Shown here: positions 16,835-26,494 of the stretch, piece after piece
Numbering within the stretch: the stretch's first letter is position 1
How the letters are laid out: the number at the start of each line of letters is the position of its first letter
Assembly: GCA_963772065.1 (NCBI GenBank)
Contig: CAVYVZ010000008.1
Location: 248,001 to 312,000, forward strand
Direction: 5' to 3'
DNA: 64,000 nucleotides
Source of the DNA: CAVYVZ01 sp963772065
GTDB lineage: Bacteria > Acidobacteriota > Vicinamibacteria > Vicinamibacterales > UBA2999
The notes under the pieces: model-generated
Database searches by the model: none
Told to the model about the DNA's origin: nothing
What the model saw: the letters and a program-made list of their open reading frames with translations, nothing else
Translations under genes and position numbers: made by a program

Positions 16835-19789
16835 ATGAGGGTTTATCGGAAGTCCCTGCCCGGGTTGTTCGCCTGGGTGATCCCCCTGCTCGTGCTGTCC
16901 GCCATCGCGGCGCACGCCCAGGATTTCCGTGGTCGTATCAACGGCGTCGTGACGGACAACACAGGCGCGATTCTGCCGGGTGTGACGGTGACGGCGACGA
17001 GCCCCGCGTTGATCCAGCCGCAGGTGCAGACGACCGGTGCCGACGGTTCGTACCGGCTGATCGCACTGCCACCCGGGGTGTACGAGCTCGCGTTCGAGCT
17101 CCCGGGATTTCAGACGATCAAGCGCGAGAACATCCGCGTGGTCATCAACCAGACGCTTGCCGTCGACATGCAGATGCAGGTGGCGACGCTGCAGGAAACC
17201 GTCACCGTGACCGGTGAATCGCCGGTCGTGGACACGACGACGACGACGATGGGCACGAATTTCACGAAGGAGCTCCTGACGGAGATTCCGAACGCCCGCG
17301 ACGTGTGGGCGGCGATGTCGCAGGCGCCCGGCATTCAGATGGCGCAGTATGACGTCGGTGGCTCGCGCACGGGCAACCAGTCGACCTTTATCACCTACGG
17401 TGTCGACGTACAGAATCAGACCAAAATCGAGGGCGTGGATACGACCGAAGGCGTCACCGCCAACGCGGGCTACTTCGACTTCGGCAGCTTCGAAGAGTTT
17501 CAGATTGGCGGCGCCGGCAACAGCGCGGAGAACTACGCGTCAGGCGCGTCGATGTCCATCACCGTGAAGTCCGGCGGCGATCGCCTGACCGGTAATTGGT
17601 ACAGCGACTGGGAAGGTGATTCGACGATCAGCGACAACGTTCCGGACAATCTGCGCGTAGCCGGGCAGCGGGACGACAACGGGTTCTTCGCCTCGCGGGC
17701 GCTGAGTCGCGGGAATCCGACCGACCGCCAGTACGAAATCAACTTCAATGTCGGCGGACCGCTGTGGAAGCGGAAGGCGTGGATGTTCTACAGCTACCGG
17801 CTGAACGATCAGTACCGATTCATCATCGGCTCCGATCAGCTCGCGCGCTCGAAGCTGACCAACGACTACACGTTCAAGGGGACGTTCCAGCTCAATAAGA
17901 ACAACCAGTTGATCGGCTTCCTGAACAAGCGCAACAAGCTCCAGAACCTGCGCGACTTTGGTCCAACGACGCCGGTCTCGGCCGCGCTCTACCAGGCATC
18001 GCGGAACTACCCGATGAAGGTGGAGTGGACGAGCATCCTCACGGACCGTATGTTCCTCGACGTGCTCGTCGGCCGCTGGGAAAACTTCTTCCCGCTGCGA
18101 CCCACTCGCGACTTCGGACTGTACGAGGGTCCCTGGGGCCCGGGGCGAATCGATACGGCCAACAACCAGCGGTTCGATGGTGGCGCCAACGACGGGTATC
18201 AGAATCAGAAGCGCTGGAAGCCGCAGTTCTATGCATCGCTTGCGTACTTCAAGGATGGATGGGCCGGCAGCCACGACTTCAAGTTCGGATATGACTGGAA
18301 GCTCGACCGGCGGAATTTCTTCCGCGATCAGCCGTTCGACATCTTCTACCGCGACAACAGCAATGCCGGTGCGGCACAGCAGGTGGACTTGTACAACACC
18401 CCTGTCTCTCCGGTGAATGAAGTCGAGTACCAGTCGGCCTGGATCACGGACACGTGGAAGATCGGCAACCGCTTGTCAATCAATCTCGGCGGACGCCTGG
18501 AGTACTACAAGGATGGCTTCCCCGATCAGGAAGTCGTGCCCAACGGAATTCCCGGCCTTGCGAACTGGAACGATGCGAACTATCGCGCGCTGGTGGCTCC
18601 GCGTACGGTCGCGGCGCAAACAGTAGCAGAAACCACGACGTTCGCGCCTCGGGCCGGTTTCGCGTACGACCTCTCCGGCGACAACAAGACGGTGCTGAAG
18701 GTGTTCTTCGGGCAGTTCCGCTTCAATTCCGCGGACACGCTCGCCGACCAGTCGAATCCGGTGGGCCGCCAGCGCATTCGATACAACTTCCGCGACCTCA
18801 ACGGCAATCGGCTCGTTGACAGTCCGGAAGAACTGATGCGCATCGATCCCGTCTCGGGCCAGCTCGTATCGGGCTTCGTGCAGTCGGTCGATGCAGGAGC
18901 CGGTCTCGTATCGGTGGATCCGAACATCAAGCGCCCGACGTCCTCCGAGGTCTCGACGAGCGTGGAGCGCGAAATCGTCCAGGGGTTCTCCGGCCGCGCA
19001 TCGTATGTCTACAGGAACTTCCGCGACGTCTGGATCGACGTTGACCTGAATCGCGATCCGACCTACACGGTGCCGTTCCCATTCGTCGACATCGGGCCGG
19101 ACGGCGTCCGCGCGACGGGTGACGATCGAACCATCACGTTGATCGATCGCACTCCGGGCGTTGCGGAGCGCCGGGTGTACACCAATCCGTCCGATCCAGA
19201 GAACGAGGCCGATTTCCACACCGTGGAGTTCGCGCTGAACCGGCGGTTCCAGGGGCGCTGGATGATGCTCACGTCCTTCGGCTACACGTGGCTCAACCAG
19301 ATCCACAACATGACGTCCCCGACCGGTAACCAGGACGCCGCGGGCAATCGGCGCGAGTACTTCTACCGGCCGAGCCAGAACATGTTTGGCGACAACAGTC
19401 GTGAGACCACGACGACGTGGAACTACAAGATCATCGGCCGCTACACGATGCCCTGGGACATCGGGTTCTCTGGCTCGTGGCGCGTGCAGAGCGGCTATCA
19501 GTGGGGTCGCGTCACGAGCGTCGCGTTCCCCGTCGACGGCACGCAGAACATCCGGATGGAACCGGTCACGTCGAATCGGGCGCCGAACGTCTCGATTCTG
19601 GATTTCCGCGCTGACAAGAGCTTCCGCTTCGGGCGGTTCGGCAAGTTCACGGGAATGGTGGACGTGTTCAACGCATTGAACAGCAGCACGGTCACCAACT
19701 TCCGGACGACGACCGGCCTGACCTACAAGGAAGTGCTCGGCATCATCGACCCGCGCATCGTGCGGTTCGGTCTGAGGTACGACTTCTAA
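16835..19789 (+). CDS. TonB-dependent receptor with carboxypeptidase-regulatory-like domain
   Basis: A 984-residue outer-membrane receptor of the type highly expanded in Acidobacteriota. Signal peptide at about 1-30 (LVLSAIAAHAQ), then a carboxypeptidase-regulatory-like beta domain (GRINGVVTDNTGAILPGV to LPGFQTIKRE, about 32-105), a plug domain (ETVTVTGESPVVD onward), and a long beta-barrel with many aromatic strands ending in RFGLRYDF with the terminal Phe of outer-membrane proteins. ATG 16835 has GAGGAGG about 8 nt upstream; an upstream in-frame start lacks this. The ligand cannot be read from sequence; in this group it is often a carbohydrate or peptide. Confidence 0.93.
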   Translation: MRVYRKSLPGLFAWVIPLLVLSAIAAHAQDFRGRINGVVTDNTGAILPGVTVTATSPALIQPQVQTTGADGSYRLIALPPGVYELAFELPGFQTIKRENIRVVINQTLAVDMQMQVATLQETVTVTGESPVVDTTTTTMGTNFTKELLTEIPNARDVWAAMSQAPGIQMAQYDVGGSRTGNQSTFITYGVDVQNQTKIEGVDTTEGVTANAGYFDFGSFEEFQIGGAGNSAENYASGASMSITVKSGGDRLTGNWYSDWEGDSTISDNVPDNLRVAGQRDDNGFFASRALSRGNPTDRQYEINFNVGGPLWKRKAWMFYSYRLNDQYRFIIGSDQLARSKLTNDYTFKGTFQLNKNNQLIGFLNKRNKLQNLRDFGPTTPVSAALYQASRNYPMKVEWTSILTDRMFLDVLVGRWENFFPLRPTRDFGLYEGPWGPGRIDTANNQRFDGGANDGYQNQKRWKPQFYASLAYFKDGWAGSHDFKFGYDWKLDRRNFFRDQPFDIFYRDNSNAGAAQQVDLYNTPVSPVNEVEYQSAWITDTWKIGNRLSINLGGRLEYYKDGFPDQEVVPNGIPGLANWNDANYRALVAPRTVAAQTVAETTTFAPRAGFAYDLSGDNKTVLKVFFGQFRFNSADTLADQSNPVGRQRIRYNFRDLNGNRLVDSPEELMRIDPVSGQLVSGFVQSVDAGAGLVSVDPNIKRPTSSEVSTSVEREIVQGFSGRASYVYRNFRDVWIDVDLNRDPTYTVPFPFVDIGPDGVRATGDDRTITLIDRTPGVAERRVYTNPSDPENEADFHTVEFALNRRFQGRWMMLTSFGYTWLNQIHNMTSPTGNQDAAGNRREYFYRPSQNMFGDNSRETTTTWNYKIIGRYTMPWDIGFSGSWRVQSGYQWGRVTSVAFPVDGTQNIRMEPVTSNRAPNVSILDFRADKSFRFGRFGKFTGMVDVFNALNSSTVTNFRTTTGLTYKEVLGIIDPRIVRFGLRYDF

Positions 19790-19824
19790 GACCGGGCTCA
19801 CGGGCTCACGGCTCGAACTTTCGG

Positions 19825-19860
19825 GGGCGCGCCTCACCGGCGCGCCCTTTTCTTTTCTTT
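19825..19860 (+). terminator. Intrinsic terminator after the TonB receptor
   Basis: A perfect 9-bp G+C stem, GGGCGCGCC (19825-19833) and GGCGCGCCC (19839-19847), with the 5-nt loop TCACC, is followed by TTTTCTTTTCTTT. It stands about 35 nt after the receptor stop codon. This is a conventional Rho-independent terminator and contrasts with the long word-based hairpins elsewhere in the window. Confidence 0.92.
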
Positions 19861-19929
19861 CCCGTTTCCCCGCCACAGAAAAGTCACGCAAGCGGGCAAC
19901 GGCTGTGCTAGGCTGCGGCCGCGCAATCG

Positions 19930-21903
19930 ATGTCGCACCGCTGGCTCCCCCACGCGCGCGCGATCCTGCTCTATGCCGTTGTTGCACTGGCCTTCGCGTG
20001 GCCGCTGCCGGTGCATCTCTCGACGCATCTGACAGGTCCGATTGACAGCGACGCCGCTGTCTATGTCTGGAACCAATGGGTGTTCCAGCACGAGCTCGTC
20101 GAGAACCGATCGCTCCCCTACTTCACCGGGAAAATCTTCTCGCTCACGCCGAGGGCGAACCTGAGCCTCCACAACTACACGACGTTCGCCAATCTGCTGG
20201 CGCTGCCGCTGATTCCGCGGCTGGGAGTCGTGGCGACGTTCAACGTGGTCTTTCTCGCGCTGACGGTTCTGACGGCGTACGCGATGTTTCTCCTGGCCCT
20301 GAAGCTCACGACCGGCGCCGAGGCGGAATCGTGGCTGGCAGGGCTGCTCTTCGCGTGGTGTCCCGTTCTGGTCACGCGAGGCGCCGGCCATTTCAGCCTC
20401 GTGGCGGCCGCGCCGCTGCCGATCTTCCTGATTCTCCTCTTGAGAATGGCCGGAGCATCGAGCTTGCGGAACAGCATGGCGCTCGGCCTCGTGATGGCGT
20501 GGGCCGCCTCGAGCGATGCGTACTACGGCGTGTTCTGCCTGATGATCGCCGCGGTCGTGATGACTGCGTCGGTCCTTCGCATGCGCCGGGCCGAGCCGAC
20601 ACGCGTGCTGGCAGCCGTCGGGCGGAGCATCGACGTCCTCATCGTGCTGCTGCTCGGTCTCATTGCGGCCATCCTCGTCAGCCGGGGGTGGCGCGTGACC
20701 GTGATGGGGCTCGCCGTGAGCTTCCGAAGCCTGTACACGCCCATGCTGCTCCTCACGGGGCTAGGTCTCGCCCGAGTCGGGATTCACTATCGGCCGGCGG
20801 TCATCAGATTCGAGGCCGTGCGAATCGTGCGCCTGGCGCGGCTGACGATGACCACGGCGCTCGTGTGCGCGGCGGTGCTGTCACCGGTCCTCTACGCCGT
20901 CGGCCACAGGATTGCCGAAGGCCGATGGTATGGGGACTCGTCCACGTTCTGGCGCAGCAGCCCGCCTGGGGTGGACCTCGCGGCGCTCGTCCTCCCCAAC
21001 CCGAATCACCCCCTGGCCCCGAACGTGATTCAGGCGTGGCTCGCAAGCCGACCGAACGGATACCTGGAGAACGCCGCGTCAATCCCCTTCGTGGCTCTCC
21101 TGATGATGGCGCTCGCGTGGCGGCGGGGCTGGTCTCCACCGCGACTCTGGATGGTCATAGCCGGCGCTTTCGGCCTGCTGTCGCTCGGGCCCTTCATCCA
21201 CGTCGGCGGCGCCAACACGTATGTGCCGGGACCGTGGGCGCTGCTGCGCTATGTCCCGATCGTCGGCCTCACCCGTTCTCCGGCTCGATTCACGGTGATT
21301 CTGATGCTCGCGATCGCGGCGCTGTTCGCGCTCGCCCTTCGCTGGGCGACGACCGAGTACCCGAACCGCCGGCGCGCCATCATCGCCCTTGTCGCCCTGT
21401 TCCTCGCGATCGAGCTGCTGCCGGCGCCGCGACCGTTGTACGCGGCGGCCATTCCCCCGTTTTACGCTCGCATTGCCGCCGACCCGCGACCGGATGTGCG
21501 GGTGCTCGAGTTGCCGTTTGGCGTCAGGGACGGCACGCGAAGCGTCGGCAATTTCACGGCCCGATCGCAGTTCTTCCAGACGTTCCATCGCAAGCCGCTC
21601 ATCGGAGGCTACCTCTCCCGCGTTTCCCGCCGCCGCGTGGACGAGATTCGGCGGGTTCGGACACTCGACGCCCTGATCACGCTGAGCGAAGGACGAACGC
21701 TCCCGGAAAGCACTGTGGCAGAGCTCGAGCGCCGCGCCGCCACGTTCACCCACCGTGCCCAGGTTGGATACGTCGTCATCGACCGCACTCACGCGTCGAG
21801 CGACCTCGTGCGGCTTCGCGATGCGCGTCTTTCGCCTCGAGCTGCTCGCCCAACACGATTCCCTCGAGCTATACCGACCTGGAATCTGATTCGCGGGTTG
21901 TGA
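19930..21903 (+). CDS. Polytopic membrane protein, GT-C glycosyltransferase-like
   Basis: A 657-residue protein with roughly 11-13 hydrophobic segments across the first 490 residues and a soluble C-terminal part (about 495-657). The N-terminal loop after the first helix has DSDAAVYVWNQWVF, resembling the Asp-containing first luminal loop of GT-C-type lipid-sugar glycosyltransferases, and the segment GRWYGDSSTFWRSSPPGVD lies in a later periplasmic loop. I do not recognise a specific family. It is followed after a hairpin by a membrane fusion gene on the same strand. Confidence 0.72.
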   Translation: MSHRWLPHARAILLYAVVALAFAWPLPVHLSTHLTGPIDSDAAVYVWNQWVFQHELVENRSLPYFTGKIFSLTPRANLSLHNYTTFANLLALPLIPRLGVVATFNVVFLALTVLTAYAMFLLALKLTTGAEAESWLAGLLFAWCPVLVTRGAGHFSLVAAAPLPIFLILLLRMAGASSLRNSMALGLVMAWAASSDAYYGVFCLMIAAVVMTASVLRMRRAEPTRVLAAVGRSIDVLIVLLLGLIAAILVSRGWRVTVMGLAVSFRSLYTPMLLLTGLGLARVGIHYRPAVIRFEAVRIVRLARLTMTTALVCAAVLSPVLYAVGHRIAEGRWYGDSSTFWRSSPPGVDLAALVLPNPNHPLAPNVIQAWLASRPNGYLENAASIPFVALLMMALAWRRGWSPPRLWMVIAGAFGLLSLGPFIHVGGANTYVPGPWALLRYVPIVGLTRSPARFTVILMLAIAALFALALRWATTEYPNRRRAIIALVALFLAIELLPAPRPLYAAAIPPFYARIAADPRPDVRVLELPFGVRDGTRSVGNFTARSQFFQTFHRKPLIGGYLSRVSRRRVDEIRRVRTLDALITLSEGRTLPESTVAELERRAATFTHRAQVGYVVIDRTHASSDLVRLRDARLSPRAARPTRFPRAIPTWNLIRGL

Positions 21904-21967
21904 TTCGTGATGATTGATTGATAGTCTTCAAATCGCATATCACCGAATCACAATCGCCGAATCACAG
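21886..21967. repeat. Imperfect tandem-word inverted repeat overlapping a stop codon
   Basis: Words of the form TGATTCG on the left (21886-21915) pair with CGAATCA words on the right (about 21939-21967); about 24 of 30 positions match. The left arm covers the last codons and the TGA stop of the membrane protein gene, and the right arm ends 1 nt before the start of the next gene. It is another member of the stop-codon-linked word hairpins in this window. Confidence 0.7.
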
Positions 21968-21968
21968 C

Positions 21969-24900
21969 ATGATCTATTTCGCCTTCGCCTGCTCGGGCGC
22001 GGCCGCTCTGATCTACGAGATCACCTGGACTCGGCTCCTCACGCTTTTCATGGGGCACACGGTCGCTGCCGCGAGCACCGTGCTGGCCGCGTTCATGGGC
22101 GGACTTGCCGTCGGCGCCGCGCTTGCCGGCCGTGCGAGCGCTCGGCTCGACCGCGGCGCCGCGCTGCGTGCGTATGCCTTCGTGGAGCTCGCGATTGCCG
22201 GCTTGGCCGCGGCGCTGCCGTTCGAGCTCGAACTCCTCGAGCCGATCCTGGCGTCCGCGTACGCGGATGGCGACGGCGGTGCGGGCTTCGCGCTGACCCG
22301 CGTGGCGTGCGCGCTGCTCGTCGTCACGGTGCCGGCCATTGCGATGGGCGCGACCCTTCCGCTCGTGATCCGGTGGCATGCGCGTTCGGCGGCGCGAGCA
22401 GGACGCGATACCGGACTGATCTACGCAGCGAATACGATCGGCGCCGCGGCGGGCGCGGTCCTCAGCGGATTCGTGTTGCTGCCCGCTCTCGGCATGCGCA
22501 ACACGACGGCGGTCGGGATCGCGCTCAACGTCGTCTCGGCCGGGCTCGCCTGGCGGCTTGCCCGACGGAGGGTCGAGGAGCGAGGGGCGAGGAGCGAGAA
22601 GACGAGCGAGGATGCCCCGACTCGGCACGGGCCGAAGCCTCGCCCCTCGCGCCTCAGGCCTGAACAGCCCTCGCCCCTCACCCCTCGCCCCTCGCCCCTG
22701 ACCGCGATAGTGGCAGTGGCGGTGTCGGGCTGCGTGTCGCTGATTCTGCAGGTCGCATGGACCCGCATTCTCGCTCTCGTGCTCGGACCCACCACCTTTG
22801 CGTTCAGCGCGATGGTGGCGACCTTCATCACCGGCATCGCCCTCGGCGCGCTGCTGGGAAGCTGGGCGTCGAGGATGCGCGCCGCCCCATGGCTGCTGGC
22901 CGCCTGCCTCCTGGCGTCCGGTCTCGCCGCGGCGGCGGCCGCCTACTGGGCGCCAAGAGTTCCACTCATCGTGGCCGAGGCGGTCGCAGCTCCTGACGCG
23001 AGCTTCACAACCGTCGTCCGACTTCAGTCTGCGCTGATTGCCGCCCTGATGCTTCCGATGACCGTCGCCTTCGGCGCCGCGTTCCCGCTCGCCGTGGCCG
23101 TCGCCGCGCACGACGAGGATGCGGTGTCGCGCGACGTCGCGCATGTGTACGCCGCCAACACCGCCGGCGCGATCGTCGGCGCGCTGGCCGGCGGCTTCGT
23201 GCTGGTGCCGTGGTTCGGGCTGCAGCGCACCGTTGCGATCGCGGCGGCTCTTGCGTGCGTCGGCTTTGCGGCGGTGGGGCTGATGCTGCCAGACCGTCGC
23301 GCCGCCCGGACGATAGCGCTGGTGGCCATCACGTCGCTCGCGCTGGCGGCGTTGCTCTTCATGCCGCCGTGGAACCGCGAGATTCTCTCCAGCGGCGCCT
23401 ACAAGTACGCACCGCTACATGGAGGGTCCGTATCGCGACGTGCTGCTTCGTGCCGGACGGCTTCTGTACTACCGGGAGGGTGCGGCGGCAACCGTGTCGG
23501 TCCGTGCGAGCACAGGCTCGCGCTCGCTGGCCATCGACGGAAAGGTGGATGCGTCGAACGGCGGCGACATGCTGACGCAGCGCCTGCTGGCTCACCTCCC
23601 GCTGCTGCTGCACCCGGCCCCGCGCCGTGTCGGGATCATCGGGCTTGGCAGCGGCGTGACGCTCGGAAGCGCGCTGCGTCACCCGATCGAACGCGCCGAC
23701 ACGCTCGAGATCTCTCCGGAGGTCGTGGCCGCGTCGCAGTTCTTCGAGCGCGAAAACCACGCCGCCCTGGCCGACAGACGCGCGCGACTCATCGTCGGCG
23801 ATGGGCGTTCGCACCTGGCTTTCACGCGCCGCGACTACGACGTCATCATCTCGGAGCCGTCGAATCCCTGGATGGCGGGCGTGGCGGCGCTGTTCACGCG
23901 TCAGTTCTTCGACGCCGCGAAGGCGCGTCTCGCCTCAGGCGGCGTGATGTGCCAGTGGGCCCACGCATACGACATCAGCAACGAAGACCTCCGCTCGATC
24001 GTCGCAACCTTCGGCACGGTCTTCCCGCACGCATCGCTGTGGCTCGCCGGCGAGGGGGACGTGCTCCTCATCGGCTCTCTGGAGCCCCTCGAGGCAAAAC
24101 TGCCTGGAATTCGGGAAGCCTGGTCGCGCGCGGGCGTGGCATCGGACCTTGCCGAGGTCGGCGTGCGCAATCCGGACACGCTCCTCACGCTGCTCGCCGC
24201 GGAAGGCGACGCCCTGATGCGTTACGCGGCCGACGCGGCGATCCAGGACGATGACCGGATGAGTCTCGAGTTCTCGGGCCCCCGAAGCATTTACGGGAAG
24301 AGCACCTACGACAACGCAGCCGCGCTCGGACAGCTCGCCGCGAGCGCGCCCATGCCCGCGATCGTTCGCGCCGCCTGGAAGGCGTCCTCAATAGCTGCAG
24401 ACCGCGGCGCGATGCACTTGCGGGCCGGGGCGTTCCGTATTGCGTTCGACGATTTCAAGCGCGCGCTCGAGCAGAACCGCGCGAGTGGCGAGGCCGCCGA
24501 AGGGCTGGTTCGGGCCGCGGCCGGCGCGCGGCGTCTCGACGAGGCGAGGAGAATTCTCGAGGAACGCCTCGCGCGTAATTCCACGGACGCCGACACGGCA
24601 ATCGCGCTGTCGCGACTGCTTGCCGCGCGCGGCGATTTCGCCGCGGCCGCTGAACCGCTGCGCCCGCTCTTTGCGCGGCCGAATCCTGACCTTGTCGCTA
24701 TTGACCAGCTCGCCTCGATTTTCGCCGACGCCGGCGACGCAGAAAGCCTGAGCGCCGTCGTTCGGGATCTCGAGCGGATCGCCCCGGATTCGGAGCAGGC
24801 GCTCTACTACGCGGCCGCGCTGCATTTCATGGCCGGGAAGCCGTCCGAGGCCATTGCGGCCGCGGAGCGGTTGCGTGCGCGCAACGGTCGCCACGCACGA

Positions 24901-25146
24901 TGCCTCAATCTGCTCGGCGCCGCATACGCAACGCTCGGCCGTGCGGATGCCGCACGACAAGCGTTCGAGGCGTCCATCGATGCGGACCCGCGCGATCCCG
25001 GCGCGTATGTCAATCTGGGCACATTCGAGCTGCAAGCGGGCCGGGCCACCGACGCGGAGAGCTACTTCGCGGAAGCGCTCTCGCTCGATCCGTCGTCGGA
25101 GCAGGCGCAGCAAGGGCTCGCGCAGGCGGCGACGGCATTGCGCTGA
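21969..25146 (+). CDS. Fused MFS-like / spermidine synthase-like / TPR protein (frameshifted)
   Basis: A fusion of about 1058 residues. The N-terminal part has two bundles of hydrophobic segments (SGAAALIYEITWTRLL and SGCVSLILQVAWTRIL are matching repeats) as in fused MFS/spermidine-synthase proteins. A spermidine-synthase-like Rossmann domain follows, with IIGLGSGVTLGSAL, TLEISPEVV and DVIISEPSNPWMAG. The C-terminal 200 residues are TPR-like. The frame shifts +1 near 23413 (TACAAGTACGCACCGCTACATG), just before YMEGPYRDVLL; both sides are well conserved, so a sequencing insertion is likely. The loop between the two membrane bundles is encoded by an inverted-repeat element. Aminopropyltransferase activity is not proven for such fusions. 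Confidence 0.85.
22563..22700. repeat. GAGGGGCGAG-word inverted repeat inside the MFS/spermidine synthase gene
   Basis: Within the open frame, the left arm (22563-22611) is built of GAGGAGCG and GAGGGGCGAG words and the right arm (22638-22700) of CTCGCCCCTC words, which are the reverse complement. The pair encodes an Arg/Ser/Pro-rich hydrophilic stretch (RRRVEERGARSEKTSED to PSPLTPRPSPLTA) in the cytoplasmic loop between the two six-helix bundles. The frame stays open through it. Confidence 0.85.
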
Positions 25147-25234
25147 CAATAGTCCTCCAACTGATTGAAGCCGATCCAAGGTGTTTGAGTTTGGAGACAC
25201 ACGTGTGCTATCCCGCAACGTCGCGTCAAGCAAA

Positions 25235-25246
25235 CGTCACGTGACG
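25235..25246. promoter_or_regulatory. 12-bp perfect palindrome upstream of a small protein gene
   Basis: CGTCACGTGACG is a perfect palindrome about 120 nt before the small gene at 25369, in a 222-nt gene-free stretch (25147-25368). A short hairpin GCTCgtttttttGAGC follows at about 25259-25274. A regulator-binding site is possible but nothing else supports it. I see no gene or RNA family in the rest of the stretch. Confidence 0.25.
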
Positions 25247-25368
25247 CGTGGGCGTTTTGCTCGTTTTTTTGAGCATCGCGTTGCGTGCGTGCGCAATCCT
25301 TATGCGGATCTTTCAAAAACCTCAGCGGTACGGTTGTTGCTATTTCAGGGCGCCGGAGGGGTAAGGCC

Positions 25369-25575
25369 ATGAGTCTGGTGCGGCTCCTGGGATTTCGGAC
25401 ACTCGGCTGCGGATGCGTGATCGGGCAGTATCGCGAGCTGGCGACGAGCCGCGAGCTGACCTATGTGGAAGAGAAAGGCGTTCAGTGCGAGACGCACGGA
25501 CACCGGCGCAACCACACGATTCACGCCGAGCGCCTCGCCGCGGTGCCCGTGCTCGTCACCGCGAAAGCGTCCTAG
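25369..25575 (+). CDS. Small conserved-looking protein, unknown function
   Basis: A 68-residue protein with a strong ribosome site (GGAGGGG 9 nt before ATG 25369). The sequence has a CGC pair near the N-terminus (LGCGCVIGQYRE), a central YVEEKGVQCETHGHRRNHTI with a third Cys and clustered His, and no signal or membrane segment. Three Cys and three or four His residues would fit metal binding, but I do not recognise the family. Upstream 25147-25368 holds no other gene. Confidence 0.6.
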   Translation: MSLVRLLGFRTLGCGCVIGQYRELATSRELTYVEEKGVQCETHGHRRNHTIHAERLAAVPVLVTAKAS

Positions 25576-25657
25576 CCGCAGCGAACGCATCCGGCCGCGA
25601 ACGCCCCTGGATGCGAACGCTTCTTCCGACCGCACGTCGCTCGTACAATCACGTGCG

Positions 25658-26485
25658 GTGACCCGCTTCCCAAAACCGCATACGCAGTTCACGCTGGGCC
25701 GAGCCACATTCCGGTTCTATCTTGGGGATTGCCAGGACGTCTTCGGACGCCTGCCCGGTTCGTCCGTCGACGCCATCGTCACCTCGCCCCCGTACAACCT
25801 GGGCATTCGCTATCGCACCTACGATGATGCGATGCCCCGCGATCACTATCTCGAGTGGACGGGCCAATGGGTCCGCGGTGCGGCCCGCACGCTGTCGCCG
25901 GCAGGATCGCTCTTCCTGAATGTCGGCGCAAAGCCGACCGACCCGTGGACGGCGCTCGATATAGCCCAGGCGGTCCGGCCGCACCTCCAGCTGCAAAACA
26001 CCATTCACTGGATCAAGTCGATCGCCATCGATCGGAAGAAGCTGGCGGTCGGGCACTACAAGCCGATTAACAGCCGGCGATTCGTCCACGATTGTCACGA
26101 GTTCGTCTTTCATTTCACGCCGGACGGGCAGACACCGCTCGAGCGGGAGGCGATCGGCGTGGAGTACCAGGACAAATCCAACGTCTCCCGCTGGCGGCAG
26201 GCCGCGAACGACGTCAGGTGCCGGGGCAACACCTGGTTCATTCCCTATGAGACCATTCAAAGCCGTGAAAAGGACCGCCCGCACCCAGCGACGTTTCCGC
26301 CGCGCCTTCCCGAGATGTGCCTGAGGCTGCACGGGCTGTCACGGCTGAAGGTGGTGGCGGACCCGTTTCTGGGCCTCGGCTCCACGGCGGTCGCGTGCGC
26401 GCGGCTTGGCGTCAGCTTCATCGGCGTCGAGCTGGACGAGGGGTATCTCGAAGAAGCCATCGAGCGAACGCGCGCCGCGGTGTAA
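25658..26485 (+). CDS. Site-specific DNA methyltransferase (N-4 cytosine / N-6 adenine, beta-type order)
   Basis: A 275-residue methyltransferase with the catalytic motif TSPPYNLG near the N-terminus and the SAM-binding motif DPFLGLGSTAVA followed by GVELDEGYLEEA near the C-terminus; this order is that of the beta group. The GTG start 25658 is preferred because upstream in-frame sequence looks non-coding. No restriction endonuclease is adjacent, so it is probably an orphan methyltransferase. The target sequence cannot be read from the protein. It lies 9 nt before the peroxiredoxin gene. Confidence 0.88.
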   Translation: MTRFPKPHTQFTLGRATFRFYLGDCQDVFGRLPGSSVDAIVTSPPYNLGIRYRTYDDAMPRDHYLEWTGQWVRGAARTLSPAGSLFLNVGAKPTDPWTALDIAQAVRPHLQLQNTIHWIKSIAIDRKKLAVGHYKPINSRRFVHDCHEFVFHFTPDGQTPLEREAIGVEYQDKSNVSRWRQAANDVRCRGNTWFIPYETIQSREKDRPHPATFPPRLPEMCLRLHGLSRLKVVADPFLGLGSTAVACARLGVSFIGVELDEGYLEEAIERTRAAV

Positions 26486-26494
26486 CATCCGCGC

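Noticed and set aside
25147..25368. Short reading frames in the gap after the MFS fusion (for example 25181-25372)
   Set aside because: No ribosome site and no protein-like composition; the real small gene starts at 25369.
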